Origin: Euclidia mi
Lineage: Eukaryota; Arthropoda; Insecta; Lepidoptera; Erebidae
DNA: 64,000 nucleotides
Assembly: GCA_944739405.2 (NCBI GenBank)
Contig: OX123182.2
Coordinates: forward strand, 94,666,051 to 94,730,050
Reading direction: 5' to 3'
Position numbers and translations under genes: made by a program. Of the stretch, positions 1 through 12,270 are shown piece after piece (position 1 is the stretch's first letter; every line of letters begins with the position of its first letter). The notes under the pieces are model-generated. The model made no database searches and was not told the origin of the DNA. It saw nothing but the letters and a program-made list of their open reading frames with translations.

Positions 1-2816
1 CTTCGGACAAATAATATCTTTACAGCGCCCTCTCAAAATACGGAACATTAATAATAGGATATTTTAGAATTAAAATGAGAATTGATGATAACTCAAAAGT
101 CGAAAAAAAATCTGGGCTAGGCTTCGTTTACTCCTCAAAATATTACATAATATAAAAATTTAAAACCACGTTATTTTTTGTATAAATTTAATTTTCATTG
201 TTTTGAACAACAGTTTTTACCCATTTTATTAAAATATTGAATAAAACAACATGAGTCATTAGTGAATTGGTAGTTAGGAAAATAACATGTATAGCACGTT
301 CAATTACTTAATGGCTAGCGGAACACACTTTGTCTTTTACGATGTAGGCGAGGAGCCTGATGACTTTTTTAAATGTAACTTTAGTTTTATAATTATTTGA
401 ACGTTATTCTTTGCAAAATGGAGTCTAGAGTTTTTCATAGTAAAGAAAAGAATTCGAGCGAATGCGAGCCGTCTCTACTCCGCCATTCTGCTGTGTGATT
501 GACCGAATTGAGGTTAACAGAGGAGGTGTGTGAGATTTTTTTCCGGATGTCGTCTGGGGCCTTCTCACTAATACCATAGCGGTGTCCTCTACGTTCCATA
601 ATGCCGAGCCCTTTGGGATCCCGCCAACCGCTTACTGCTGGCGGGCCCCCTTGTAAATTGTTCTTGCAAACATTCATCAAATCTTAAATCTTGCTCGCTT
701 TTTTACTCAAACATTCGTTTATCTACTAAAATGAACTTTGCGAGGCACGCAAGGAGACGGCATCGCATTCTCGGCTTCGGTGCCGGCATTGGTGAATGCG
801 GAATGGACTGTCCGGTCAGAGGTTAACCAGATATGCAGGGGATAATATGAAGTATGTACATAAGAAGAAGCTTCCTCTTTGTTCTTTCATTCTCATAGTC
901 CTATGTGGAACACAAACCCAACTTGAATAGGAAGATTCAGAACAACGCCATGATGAGCCTTTCGAGATTCAGGTCGTAAGAACTCCCTCAGTCACTAAAG
1001 TTCAGTAGCTTTTGTTGGATAAGTCCCTACATAAAATTCAAATAAACTTTTCCTCATCTGGGAATCAACAGGAGTTGTTGTGATAAGCAGTCGTTTGATC
1101 ACTGGTTCTCTGGATCAGTTATTTTGTTTCAAATATTTGATAACGAAATTACTAATAAACCCAAGGGAGCGATGTCATGCCAATATAATGTGAGAAATGA
1201 TACAGGTACTTCATTCTAACGTCCTAAATAATGTTTGTATAATATTTCTTGATATCATGATTAACTTAATTAGGAGCCAATTCTTACGATCATAATGATT
1301 ACCAAAACATATTTCCAAAACAAATAGCAGATTTACTAACATTTAAGTAACGGGTATCAATTTCATAATTATTTCTCAAGAAAAGTGTGGTATGAAAACA
1401 ACAGATTGTCGCCAGCCAAACCTTTTTTTATTAATCTCAAGTTTGCCTCTCGGGAGTTATATAATCAAAAACTTTGGAGTAAACCTAAGCATCACCTTTT
1501 TAGTAAACACGATATTCAAGTCAGTAAGCCAGTGCCTACAAGGTTTCAGTACAGTTTAAGTTCATGGTAAGCTCCTGTTCTAGAATCCTGCCGCGCCTTA
1601 CTACATGAATTTGTTTGCGATGCCTGAGTAAAGTCTGCTCGACTATACATAGATTTTAACAACGTTTAGACACGAAATGAGCTTCTATGAATACAGCACT
1701 TTGTTGACTCGCACTAAACGACTGCCAAAATACATCGGTGGCCGTTTTATAGCATTTAGCTTTAGCTTTTACGTTCAAACCCTTTACAATAGATTTTGAA
1801 ATGTGCGCGTTTGTTGAAATATTTATTCGCTGTTTGCTTGTGAATAAAGAAACAGCGTTGAGTTTTGTGTATATCATGCAGTTTGTTGCGGTCAATGTAC
1901 AATGTTGCTTTATAGCTTGATAAAATGAGTGACTGTTGCAAGCTTGTATTCAAGCACTTGTAGAATTGTGATGAAAATGAAACACGCGTAGGACATCCAA
2001 ATCCTCTTGTTTAGTGAAACACGTTGTCGCATAGGCAGTTTTCAGTTAATACTTTAAAATAGTTTCGGGTCTGTTAGGCAAGTTTTGTAGTTTGTTTTTG
2101 TATCATATCTAGCTTTCATTTTAACATTTAAATAAAGAAACTCGTTTTTACCTTTCTTGGAAAACTCTCACGAAAAGGAATATAAATGACCGCTAGTTGA
2201 ACAAAATTATAGCATCGGTACAAATTTAAATGAATTTAATAATTACCGACGCCCTTTTATACCTGGGGGTAGTAGAGACACTCATAATTCATCTACGCCA
2301 AGGTAGCTCGACTTAATCATATTTACAGTCTACGTAGGCTTTGTTGCGTTCATTATTTAACCTTTTGTCTTTTGCTTAATAACTTTTAAACCCTTTATGA
2401 TCTTTGCTTTATGGAAACATTTTTCTTCCTGCATTTTCGGGGTGAGAACATTGATTGATGTTGTTTTTCATTTAGAACATGACTGTGAGTTACTTATTAT
2501 GTGTGCCTCAATCCTAGTTAAGTCACGGTTTCGATTTAAAACTTTTGTAATTTGACTGCAGTCTAGAAGTATAGCGACATTCTTAGGTTAGACAAGTGTC
2601 AGTCTTTTATAGGATACTGACTCCGCGTGACGGTTGTCAAAGATTTCCATTGCTATTGGCATCGACACTTGCTCATGCATGGCTTGATAGAAGCGAAAAT
2701 GTAAAATACTGGCTTGTGATGCGTCTCATGGATTCCAATCCGAAACTCTTTGCATGGTAGGTTATCAGTCTTTCTATGTTGCCGTTGCTAGTGCCACTAC
2801 TGGTTGCTATGTAGTT
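1..2816. repeat. Non-coding module of unit A
   Basis: AT-rich sequence lying beyond the BEL 3' LTR-like end. It is nearly identical to 9,001-12,006 and 53,904-56,857. No conserved protein domain is visible. One minus-strand frame at 435-680 (81 codons, containing GGPPAVSGWRDPKGLG) can be followed in the other copies at 9,461-9,703 and about 54,360-54,600, with start and stop changes, so it is weak evidence for a small protein and may be decayed. It is unclear whether the module is host DNA trapped in the unit or part of the element. Confidence 0.7.
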
Positions 2817-3058
2817 GGATAGGCCTTTACGGGACAATAAATAAAGCAGTGGACTGTATATAAATATAAAGTTTAATTAACTTGAACACTCGTACAAATT
2901 GTGAATAATAAAAGTGCCCGCGGTCAGTGCATCGCGTATGGGGTTCCGAGCCGAGTGTCGGTAGCGGAGTGAGGTGTGCAGGCGCCGCGCACCGTCGCCG
3001 TCTCGAGGTCCGCCCCGCGCCGCACCCGCAGTCGTCCCGGTGACGTCAGGCGCCGACA
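2817..3058 (-). repeat. 3' LTR-like end of BEL copy A
   Basis: On the minus strand the LTR begins TGTCGGCGCC at 3,058, just after the purine-rich CCCGGGGAATA at the end of pol, as expected for a polypurine tract/3' LTR junction. It contains the palindrome TGACGTCA (a CRE-type site in animal promoters) and is GC-rich for the first 150 bp, then AT-rich. Homology to the LTR copies at 18,224-18,530 and 63,135-63,428 stops at 2,817, so the distal end is missing or replaced by the non-coding module. Confidence 0.7.
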
Positions 3059-3080
3059 TATTCCCCGGGTTGAAGGATCT

Positions 3081-6000
3081 TCAAAATTCTTGGTCGGGCA
3101 AGGGGCAGATGGTGTTGAAGGCACGGCGAATGGTGCCTTTCTTCGTCTTCAGTTCTGCTACCCTCGTCACGCCGTCCACGCCAAGATACGTCCTCAGGAC
3201 TCGGCCCAACGACCATAGAATAGGCGGCATTGTTCTGTCCTTGATTAGGACTAAGGAACCCGGCTTCAGTTCACCTCTGGAAACAAACCACTTGGACTTT
3301 GCCTGAAGCAGAGAAGTATATTCGTTATGAAATCTGCTCCAGAAGTGCTGCCTGATGTATTGTATTCTTCTCCAGCGATCCAGCCGCGTGATGTTAGCTT
3401 CGGTCACCTGAGAATACGGTACAGTTAAAAGTGGTCGTCCAATTAGGAAGTGAGAAGGAGTGAGCGCCGTAAAATCGTTAGGGTCTGATGAAAGGGGAGT
3501 AAGAGGACGCGAGTTTAAAACTGCTTCGATCTGTGTGACGCAGGTAGCCCATCTCTTCAAAGTTGAAATGGGTAAGGCTAAGTAGCCGTTTTAAATGATG
3601 CTTACAAGATTTTACTGCAGCTTCAGCTAAAGAATTGAAATGCGGACTATAAGCAGGAGTAAAATTAAATTCAATGCCCTCCTGAGCTATCTCAGTTGCA
3701 ACATTCGATGATTGCAAGAACTTAAACATCTCGTTCGATGCACCGACGAAATTCGTGCCATTATCAGGCGTAATACTTTGAGGTTTGCCTCGACGCGCCA
3801 CGAAACGATGTAAAGCAGCCATGTAAGCTTCAGTGGTGAGGTCAGAGACAAGCTCTAGATGTACGGTTTTCACTGCCGCGCAAACAAAGATGCACATATA
3901 GGATTTTGTAAGTTTGCAACCGCGACGATTTGCGATCAGCTACCAACACTGGCCCGGCATAGTCAACATAGCAGTTCAAAAAAGGAAATTAGAAATGAGT
4001 CCTCGACTGAGGCAATTGACCCATTATCGGCTGTACGTTCTGTGCCTTATGTCTGAAACATTTAAGACATTTATTCACGACAAATCTAGACAGGTTTCTA
4101 CCACCTAGAGGCCAATAAGTTTGTCTAATGTGCAACAAAAGTAGCTGAGGGCCGGCATGTAGTAATTTTAAATGTCGCATTTGAAATAGAAGCCTGGTAA
4201 ATATATGCTTGCTACATAATAAAATAGGATGTTTCACATTAAAATCGTAAGGTGATTATCAAGCCTGCCCCCCACGCGGATGAGGTGACCGGTATCATCA
4301 ATAAATGGAGTTAAAGGAAGCATTCTACTATTGAGTGGCAATTTTTGTTTAGATATAAGTTTTTTATATTCTTCAGGAAACATCTCGAGTTGCGAAAAAT
4401 GTATAATTAAATCTAGTGATTTCTGTAATTCTTTTGTTGAAAGATTGCCACACAGCTTGTCTTTACCTTTTGAATTGTAGATGAATCTTTGTACATAAGC
4501 AACTATTCTTACTATTTTTGTTAAACTAGAATAATTTAATAATAAGTTAGATATGAGAGATGTATGAATGGCCTGGTCTGAATGGTTAATAGTGTATGAA
4601 TGATTCTCACTACTATCACTAATGAAATGAGATACTACGTCCGGCAAATCATGTTTCTCTTTGTTTGGTATTTTGGGCCATTCATTATGATTTTTAAGTA
4701 AGAAGGACAGTCCAGACCACCACAGAGGCGTGTCACCGATAATATCGGCACTGCCACCTCGGGAAACAAGATCAGCCGGGTTGTCCTTCGACGGTACGTA
4801 GCTCCAAGTGTGCCCATAAGTACTTTCTTGTATTTCATTGACTCTATTTTTGACAAAAGGTTTCAGTTGGTTAGAAGATCTAGAGAGCCAACCTAAGACT
4901 ATGGTGGAATCACACCAGAATCTACATCTACTTATAGGTATGGTAAGCGAGTTCTGAACCTTCGTACACAGTCTTGCACCCAACAACGCACCACAGAGCT
5001 CGAGTCTTGGCATTGTTGTTGGTTTGATCGGTGCTACACGATTTTTTGATACTAGGAGCTGTACTTTAACGGACCAGATGCTATCACTTGAACAGATATA
5101 AACGCAAGCACCATATACCTTCTCAGACGCATCTGTAAAGACATGAATTTCATGCATAATAGAGTCTTCACACAAAACCCATCGAGGAATTTTTAAGTTA
5201 TTAAAATGAGTTATATTGCTTTCAAAAGTAGACCAAAGGCCTTTTAATTCTATTGATATGTCATCATCCCAGTCATACTTGTCTAACCACAGACGTTGCA
5301 TTACAATTTTTGCATGGACAACGCACGGACCTACGAGGCCCAAAGGGTCAAATATCTGACTGATGACCGACTGCACATGACGTTTAGTGACTTTAGCTGT
5401 AGGCAAAATATAAATAGTATATGTGAGCAAATCAGTGTCACAAACCCAGTTGAGACCTAGGGTTTTCGATAACGATGAATTGAAACCTTGTTCAGAGAAT
5501 TGCAATAAGTTGTTTGATTCATTGCTATTTGAAATTTGTCTCAGTATTTCGGGATTATAAGATCGCCATTTGCGAAGGTTAAATCTAGCTGCGCCTAGAA
5601 CTGAGTGAACCTGTTTCGAAATTTCGACAGCTTCTCCTATACTTCCCCCTCCACTCAAATAGTCATCAACGTAAAAGTCTCTCCGTATGGCTGATTGAAC
5701 ACGAATATATTCTAAGCCATCAGCCAGACTAACTAGACACTTAGTCGCTAAATAAGGTGCAGAAGCAGTACCGTATGTAACCGTATATAAGGTATATGTC
5801 CTCAGTGGTTCGGATGGGTCAAAGCGAAAGATAATTTTTTGAAGAGAACGTTGCGAAGGATTTAAATTTATGGCCCTGTAAATTTTTCTACGTCACCAGA
5901 GACCACGTACTTATGTTGACGAAAACGCATTAAAATACTAAATAAGTCGTCTTGTACTACGGGACCGACCATCTGGATGTCGTTAAGCGACACGCCCGAA

Positions 6001-6467
6001 CTACGAACTAGTAGCGGCAGATGCGTCGAATACTACGCGTAGTTGTGTAGTGGTACTAGAGCTACGCAGAACTCCATGATGTGGAATATAATGATTGATC
6101 ACGTATTCAGATGAAGAAGTACAGTCTGAAAGAGAATCTAACTTCATGTGACCTAGTCGTTCATACTCTCGCATAAACTCTAAATATTTATTTTTAAACA
6201 TACTATCGCGCTTAAATCTGCGTTCTAAGGATAGAAAACGTTTTTTAGCATTTTCGTAGGACTTTTTTTTAATGGCATCATGTCACTAAATTTACCATCA
6301 GCTTCGCGAACGGTATTTTGAAAAAAATGCTGTTCACACATTTTTCCTCTAAGGAAAGTGAATGTTTTGATGCAACATGGTCAAGCTCCCAAAATTGAAT
6401 AAGGTCAGGAGTGACATTAGAATGATGGCAATAATTTAAATTTGTAGGATTAGACTGATGTGAAATA
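3081..6467 (-). pseudogene. BEL/Pao pol (RT-RNase H-integrase), copy A, frameshifted
   Basis: In translation order: a region after protease; reverse transcriptase with the catalytic YVDDY at 5,659-5,673; an RNase H-like region (FTDASEK, then FWCDST) about 4,890-5,160; an integrase zinc-binding segment (LLHAGPQ, KCLKCF) about 4,050-4,200; the integrase core with DNGTNF; and the DUF5641-like tail ending at 3,081. Breaks include a one-base loss in RT motif A near 5,890 and a missing T near 6,340 (both shared with B), plus an extra C near 3,549 that splits the integrase. The open stretch 4,234-5,658 is the longest intact part. A single BEL Gag-Pol frame is usual for the family, so this is a dead copy. 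Confidence 0.88.
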
Positions 6468-7690
6468 CTACCTACCTGATACTAGCCAACCGAATTTTGT
6501 TTCGCACAGTTTAGGTAAATTCTTTCCTAAATTTATTGTATTGTTGCCTATGACATTCCAAAAAACTTCAGCCCCTACCAGGATACCTACAGCCGACGGA
6601 ACGTTAGAGTTCGGGTCTGCTAGACTAAGGCCTGAAGGTATAGGGACGTGGTTGATGGGCACAAATGAAGATGGTTGAACCTTTGTGATTTCCGGCAAAA
6701 TATAACACTCGATATCGACAGTAAAGGCACAGCATAAAGACTCTATTGTTAGGTGACAAGACTGTGTACTGGTAGATATGTGATTATTAATACCCATTAC
6801 CTTGGTGCTCGTACCGCGAAGTGCCACACCCAGTTTCTTTGTAAGACTCTGCGTTATAAAGTTTGCCGTACTACCGTTGCCCAGCAATAGGCGCGCAGTG
6901 TACTTCTTACCCGTCGCGCTGATCACGTTCACCATGGCTGTGGACAGTAAAACATGCGCAGAAGTAGCAAGTTGCAGCGAATTGGCTGATAGCACAACAT
7001 TTGACGTAGTAGGCGTAGCAGAAAGCATAGCGGAAGGCAAAGTGTTTGGAATTGATTGCTGCTTATCTAAATGTAAAAGCGTATTGTGCTTTATTTTACA
7101 ATATTTGCAATGAGAAAGCTTGCATTATTTAGCATTATGTCCAAAGCGTAAACAGTTAAGAGAAACGTTGTAATCATTCGCCTTTTGTATGCGATTTTCT
7201 ACAGTTAAATTTCTAAAAGATTGACATTTAAATAATGTATGAGCTTGGGAGCAAAGCAGCCATTTAAAATGTGTGCTTGATTTTTTTTAGTATTAATGTT
7301 TTGTTTACTAATATTATTATTTAATGCGACAATGGTATGAGCAGAATCATTGTTCGATTCTATGGACTCCAACCAATCTGCTTTCCTGTTTAGAAAAGAA
7401 CAAAATTGAGATAAAGTGGGTTCATCTTTTAAACTATTATTTCTATATTCTTCCCAATCACGGCTAGTTGTGTGGTCTAATTTCTTTGTCATAATATATA
7501 TAATTATACTATACCAATATTGAGTGGGCTGGTTTAATGTAGTGAGTGCCCTAATATTTTTATTTAAAATATCTACGAGATGTCTTATAGAAGTACTAGA
7601 CTCCGTAGATATTGGCTCGACTTCAAATATAGCTTGTAAATGATTATTTACTAAAATTCTGTTGTTGTTGAAACGCTCACACAACAAATC
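6468..7690 (-). pseudogene. BEL/Pao Gag-protease, copy A, 5'-truncated
   Basis: The frame at 7,205-7,687 matches the middle of Gag (residues about 130-290 of copy B) and 6,468-7,040 covers the aspartic protease. A frame change separates them near 7,100-7,200. The protease catalytic Asp is replaced by Gly (GGC at 6,879-6,881, LLGNGS instead of LLDNGS). The first Cys of the CCHC knuckle is Ser (SLNC instead of CFNC). The protein ends at TAG 6,468-6,470 just before the RT frame. The N terminus is lost at the A/B junction, 7,691. Confidence 0.87.
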
Positions 7691-7691
7691 C

Positions 7692-10600
7692 GGTCGTTAA
7701 ATAGATTACATGCCTTGTAGCAGGTCAGTTAAAGAGATAGACATATACCATCGGCGAATATCTCCAAATTGGCCACTACATAGAAATAGCAGATTATTTT
7801 TATTTTGTGGTGAATGTTTATTCTAAAATCTAAAAGTGTTATCGCCTTTGCATCATCATTGACCATGCTATCGATCCTGCACGTTATGGAAGCTTTTTGC
7901 ATTTCTTTGGTTTATGTGATCAAAAGTGCGATTATCATGAATCGCTAGCTAATCCGCTTGAAATACGCGACGTGTGCTTTTATCAGTAAGCGGGCAACCG
8001 TTCGCAGTCAGTATGGAACTAAGCTGCCATAGGTCATAGCTGATGTTAAAAGTAGACTGTAAGTATTAGTGGAAAATGTTTCATGCATGAATGCAAATGT
8101 GTCTTCATAGTAAGGCAAACTTTGTTATAAAATTGTTGTTGTTTAATTTCGCTCTGTTATTTGTGATAAATTTGTCCATTTAAGCTGGCATGCTTCGAAT
8201 ACATTAGCGTGTATTCTAATTTAGAAAGCCTGATGGTTTCACCTACAATTTTTTTTTAGATTACTATGTAAAGATAAGAGAACATAGTCAGTGATACTTT
8301 AATCCTCGTGAAGAAGGGGTTAAAAAGATCACAATTAGAACTGTTACACTTACACTAACACTCGTGAAGGAGGTTAAAAATTACCAGTGATTTTTTATAA
8401 TTACGCTATAATAAATTTATTTTATTTATACATAGTCTCGCGTCTGTATCCCCGAAGGCGTAGGCAGAGGTGTAAAATTACACCCATATTTCGCCATGAA
8501 CTTTTTAGGTCCCAAGTTAAAGGGGGGGCGACCTATTGCCGTACCGGGCACATTACCAAACTCCGTGCTGCTACTGAGAATTTCCTAACGGAAAATCCCA
8601 ATAACACTTTGCCCGACCTGGAAATCGAACCCGAGACCTCCCAATCCCACGCGCACATTTATGCCGCGAGACCAACGAGGCAGTCAAAAAAATAAATATG
8701 AAACCTAATACAAATAAATACGTATTTTTCCGGCATAGACAAAAGCAAATAAGTTCATTGTGATAATATGAACTGATGTTAAACGGTGTATAAGCTAGAA
8801 TGCATTATGCACCGTTGATAGACCATTAAGTCCATGAAGCTCATACCATTTACTTAGCGAATAAGTGAATATTCACTTAGTAACTTCACTAGTGTACTCT
8901 TCAATAAGTGTTAGTCAGCTTCCACTGCAGTTTTCGCTAAGATTTGATTATGCTGGGTAGTTTGTTCTGCTTACTATAATCACTTCACTTTTTACAGATG
9001 CTTCGGACAAATAATATCTTTACAGCGCCCTCTCAAAATACGGAACATTAATAATAGGATATTTTAGAATTAAAATGAGAATTGATGATAACTCAAAAGT
9101 CGAAAAAAAATCTGGGCTAGGCTTCGTTTACTCCTCAAAAGATTACATAATATAGGAATTGAAAACCACGTTATTTTTTGTATAAATTAAATTTTCATTG
9201 TTTTGAACAACAGTTTTTACCCATTTTATTAAAATATTGAATAAAACAACATGAGTCATTAGTGAATTGGTAGTTAGGAAAATAAAATGTATAGCACGTT
9301 CAATTACTTAATGGCTAGCGGAACACACTTTGTCTTTTACGATGTAGGCAAGGAGCCTGATGACTTTTTTTAAATGTAACTTTAGTTTTATAATTATTTG
9401 AACTTTATTCTTTGCAAAATGAAGTCATTTTTCATAGTAAAGAAAAGAATTCAGAGCAATTTATTTTTCACGCGGCAGTGATAGTTTGCGAGCCGTCTCT
9501 ACTCCGCCATTTTGCTGTGTGATTGACCGAATTGAGGTTAAGAGAGGAGGTGTGTGAGATTTTTTCCTGATGACGTCTGGGGTGTTCTCACTAATACCAC
9601 AGCGGTGTCCTCTACGTTCCATAATGCCGAGCCCTTTGGGATCCCGCCAACCGCTTACTGCTGGCGGGCCCCCATGTAAATTGTTCTTGCAAACATCCAT
9701 CAAATCTTAAATCTTGCTTGCTTTTGACTCAAACATTCGTTTATCTACTAAAATGCAACTTTGCGAGGCACGCAAGAAGACGGCATCGCATTCTCGGCTT
9801 TGGTGCCGGCATTGGTGAATGCGGAATGGACTGTCCGGTCAGAGGTTAACCAGATGTGCAGGGGATAATATGAAGTATGTACATACCAAGAAGCTTCCTC
9901 TTTGTTCTTTCATTCTCATAGTCCTATGTGGAACGCAAACCCAACTTGAATAGGAAGATTTGAGGTACAAGAACAACGCCATGATGAGCCTTTCGAGATT
10001 CAGGTCGTAAGAACTCCCTCAGTCACTAAAGTTCAGTAGCTTTTGTTGGATAAGTCCCTACATAAAATTCAAATAAACTTTTCCTCATCTGGGAATCAAC
10101 AGAAGTTGTTGTGATAAGCAGTCGTTTGATCACTGGTTCTCTGGATCAGTTATTTTGCTTCAAATATTTTATAACGAAATTACTAATAAACCCAAGGGAG
10201 CGATGTCATGCCAATATAATGTGTGAAATGATACAGGTACTTCACTCTAACGTCCTAAATAATGTTTGTATAATATTTCTTGATATCATGATTAACTTAA
10301 TTAGGAGCCAATTAATACGATCATAAGATTACCAAAACATATTTCCAAAACAAATAGCAGATTTACTAATATTTACGTAACGGGTATCAATTTCATAATT
10401 AATTCTCAAGAAAAGTGTGGAATGAAAACAACAGATTGTCGCCAGCCAAACCTTTTTTTATTAATCTCAAGTTTGCCTCTCGGGAGTTATATTATAAACA
10501 AAAACTTTGGAGTAAACCTAAGCATCACCTTTTTAGTAAACACGATATTCAAGTCAGTAAGCCAGTGCCTACAAGGTTTCAGTACAGTTTAAGTTCATGG

Positions 10601-12006
10601 TAAGCTCCTGTTCTAGAATCCTGCCGCGCCTTACTACATGAATCTGTTTGCGATGCCTGAGTAAAGTCTGCTCGACTAAACATAGATTTTAACAACGTTT
10701 AGACACGAAGTGAGCTTCTATGAATACAGCAATTTGTTGACTCGCACTAAACGACTGCCAAAATACATCGGTGGCCGTTTTATAGCATTTAGCTTTAGCT
10801 TTTACGTTCAAACCCTTTACAATAGATTTTGAAATGTGCGCGTTTGTCAAAATATTTATTCACTGTTTGCTTGTGAATGGAGAAGCAGCGTTGAGTTTTG
10901 TGTATATCATGCAGTTTGTTGCGGTCCTACAATGTACAATGTTGCTTTATAGCTTGATAAAATGAGTGACTGTTGCAAGCTTGTATTCAAGCACTTGTAG
11001 AACTGTGATGAAAATGAAACACGCGTAGGACATCCAAATCCTCTTGTTTAGTGAAACACGTTGTCGCATAGGCAGTTTTCAGTTAATACTTTAAAATAGT
11101 TTCTGGTTTGTTAAGCAAGTTTTGTAGTTTGTTTTTATATCATATCTAGCTTTCATTGTAACATTTTGTCTGATGCAAGAACCGAATCTGGGTATTCATG
11201 ATCATTTTACGATCGATAAAATATGCAGCATAATCAATGGGTAATATTATATTGTTTAAAATAGTGTTATCATACATACGATTGGTAATATTTTCAAGTG
11301 TTTATCTCAAATAAAAAATGAATAAAGAAACTCGTTTTTCCTTTCTTGGAAAACTCTCACGAAAAGGAATATAAATGACCGCTAGTTGTACAAAATTATA
11401 GCATCGGTACAAATTTAAATGAATTTAATAATTACCGACGCCCTATTATGCCTGGGGGTAGTAGAGACACTCATAATTCATCTACGCCAAGGTAGCTCGA
11501 CTTAATCATATTTACAGCCTACGTAGGCTTTGTTGCGTTCATTATTTTAACCTTTTGTCTTTTGCTTAATAACTTTTAACCCCTTTATGATCTTTGCTTT
11601 GTAGAAACATTTTTCTTCCTGCATTTTCGGGGTGAGAACATTGATTGATGTTGTTTTTCATTTAGAACATGACTGTGAGTTACTTATTATGTGTGCCTCA
11701 ATCCTAGTTAAGTCACGGTTTCGATTTAAAACTTTTGTAATTTGACTGCAGTCTAAAGGGATAGCGACATTCTTTGGTTAGACAAGTGTCAGTCTTTTAT
11801 AGGATACTGACTCCGCGTGACGGTTGTCAAAGATTTCCATTGCTATTGGCATCGATACTTGCTCATGCATGGCTTGGTAGAAGCGAAAATGTAAAATACT
11901 GGCTTGTGATGCGTCTCATGGATTCCAATCCGATACTCTTTGCATGGTAGGTTATCAGTCTTTCTATGTTGCCGTCGCTAGTGCCACTACTGGTTGCTAC
12001 GTAGTT
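7692..12006. repeat. Non-coding module of unit B
   Basis: AT-rich. Its first 1.3 kb (7,692-9,000) is also in unit C and carries a SINE. The rest matches unit A from position 1. A 51-bp stretch near 7,795-7,850 is absent from C, and about 154 bp at 11,168-11,320 is present in B and C but not A. No domain-bearing reading frame was found. The minus-strand frame at 9,461-9,703 (80 codons) is the counterpart of 435-680. Confidence 0.7.
8435..8685 (-). mobile_element. tRNA-derived SINE in unit B
   Basis: On the minus strand it opens GACTGCCTCGTTGGTCTCG (A-box region) with B box GGGTTCGATTTCC, the RNA polymerase III promoter of a tRNA-derived SINE. The body includes CTCAGTAGCAGCACGGAG and GTGCCCGGTACGGC. 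The 3' end has CCTCTGCCTACG followed by GGGGATACAGACGCGAG. The same insertion sits at 53,341-53,589 in unit C, so it entered before the units were duplicated. Confidence 0.85.
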
Positions 12007-12248
12007 GGATAGCCCTTTACGGGACAATAAATAAAGCAGTGGACTGTATAAAAATATAAAGTTTAATTATCTTGAACACTCGTACAAATTGTGAATAATA
12101 AAAGTGCCCGCGGTCAGTGCGTTGCGTATGGGGTTCCGAGCCGAGTGTCGGTAGCGGAGTGAGGTGCGCAGGCGCCGCGCACCGTCGCCGTCTCGAGGTA
12201 CGCCCCGCGCCGCACCTGCAGTCGTCCCGGTGACATCAGGCGCCGACA
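12007..12248 (-). repeat. 3' LTR-like end of BEL copy B
   Basis: Same structure as 2,817-3,058: TGTCGGCGCC start at 12,248 on the minus strand after CCCGGGGAATA, and homology to the inverted LTR ends at 12,007. It is the left arm of an inverted pair with 17,965-18,484. The CRE-like palindrome is changed to TGATGTCA here. Confidence 0.7.
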
Positions 12249-12270
12249 TATTCCCCGGGTTGAAGGATCT

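Larger units (their letters stand above)
1..7691 (-). mobile_element. BEL/Pao-containing repeat unit, copy A (truncated)
   Basis: This is the first of three copies of a large repeat. Position 1 aligns with 9,001 and 53,904, so the copy continues left of the window. Read on the minus strand it contains a 3' LTR-like end, integrase, RNase H, RT, protease and the C-terminal part of Gag. At 7,691 gag breaks off and the first bases of unit B follow directly, so the Gag N terminus, leader and inverted 3' end are missing. Compared with B and C it lacks about 154 bp near 2,127. No second LTR is present and all reading frames are damaged, so it cannot move by itself. Confidence 0.9.

Noticed and set aside
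2974..3306. 110-codon plus-strand frame, repeated at 12,164 and 57,015
   Set aside because: It is antisense to the BEL integrase tail and LTR. The GC-rich LTR keeps several frames open, and no independent motif is present.
6802..7113. 103-codon plus-strand frame, repeated at 15,948 and 60,862
   Set aside because: Antisense shadow of the BEL protease/Gag region. Its conservation follows from the copies being near identical.
1..9000. Element boundary at positions 1 and 9,001
   Set aside because: The match at 9,001 only reflects the 9,000-bp offset between units A and B. Homology to unit C continues to the left of 9,001, so there is no boundary there.
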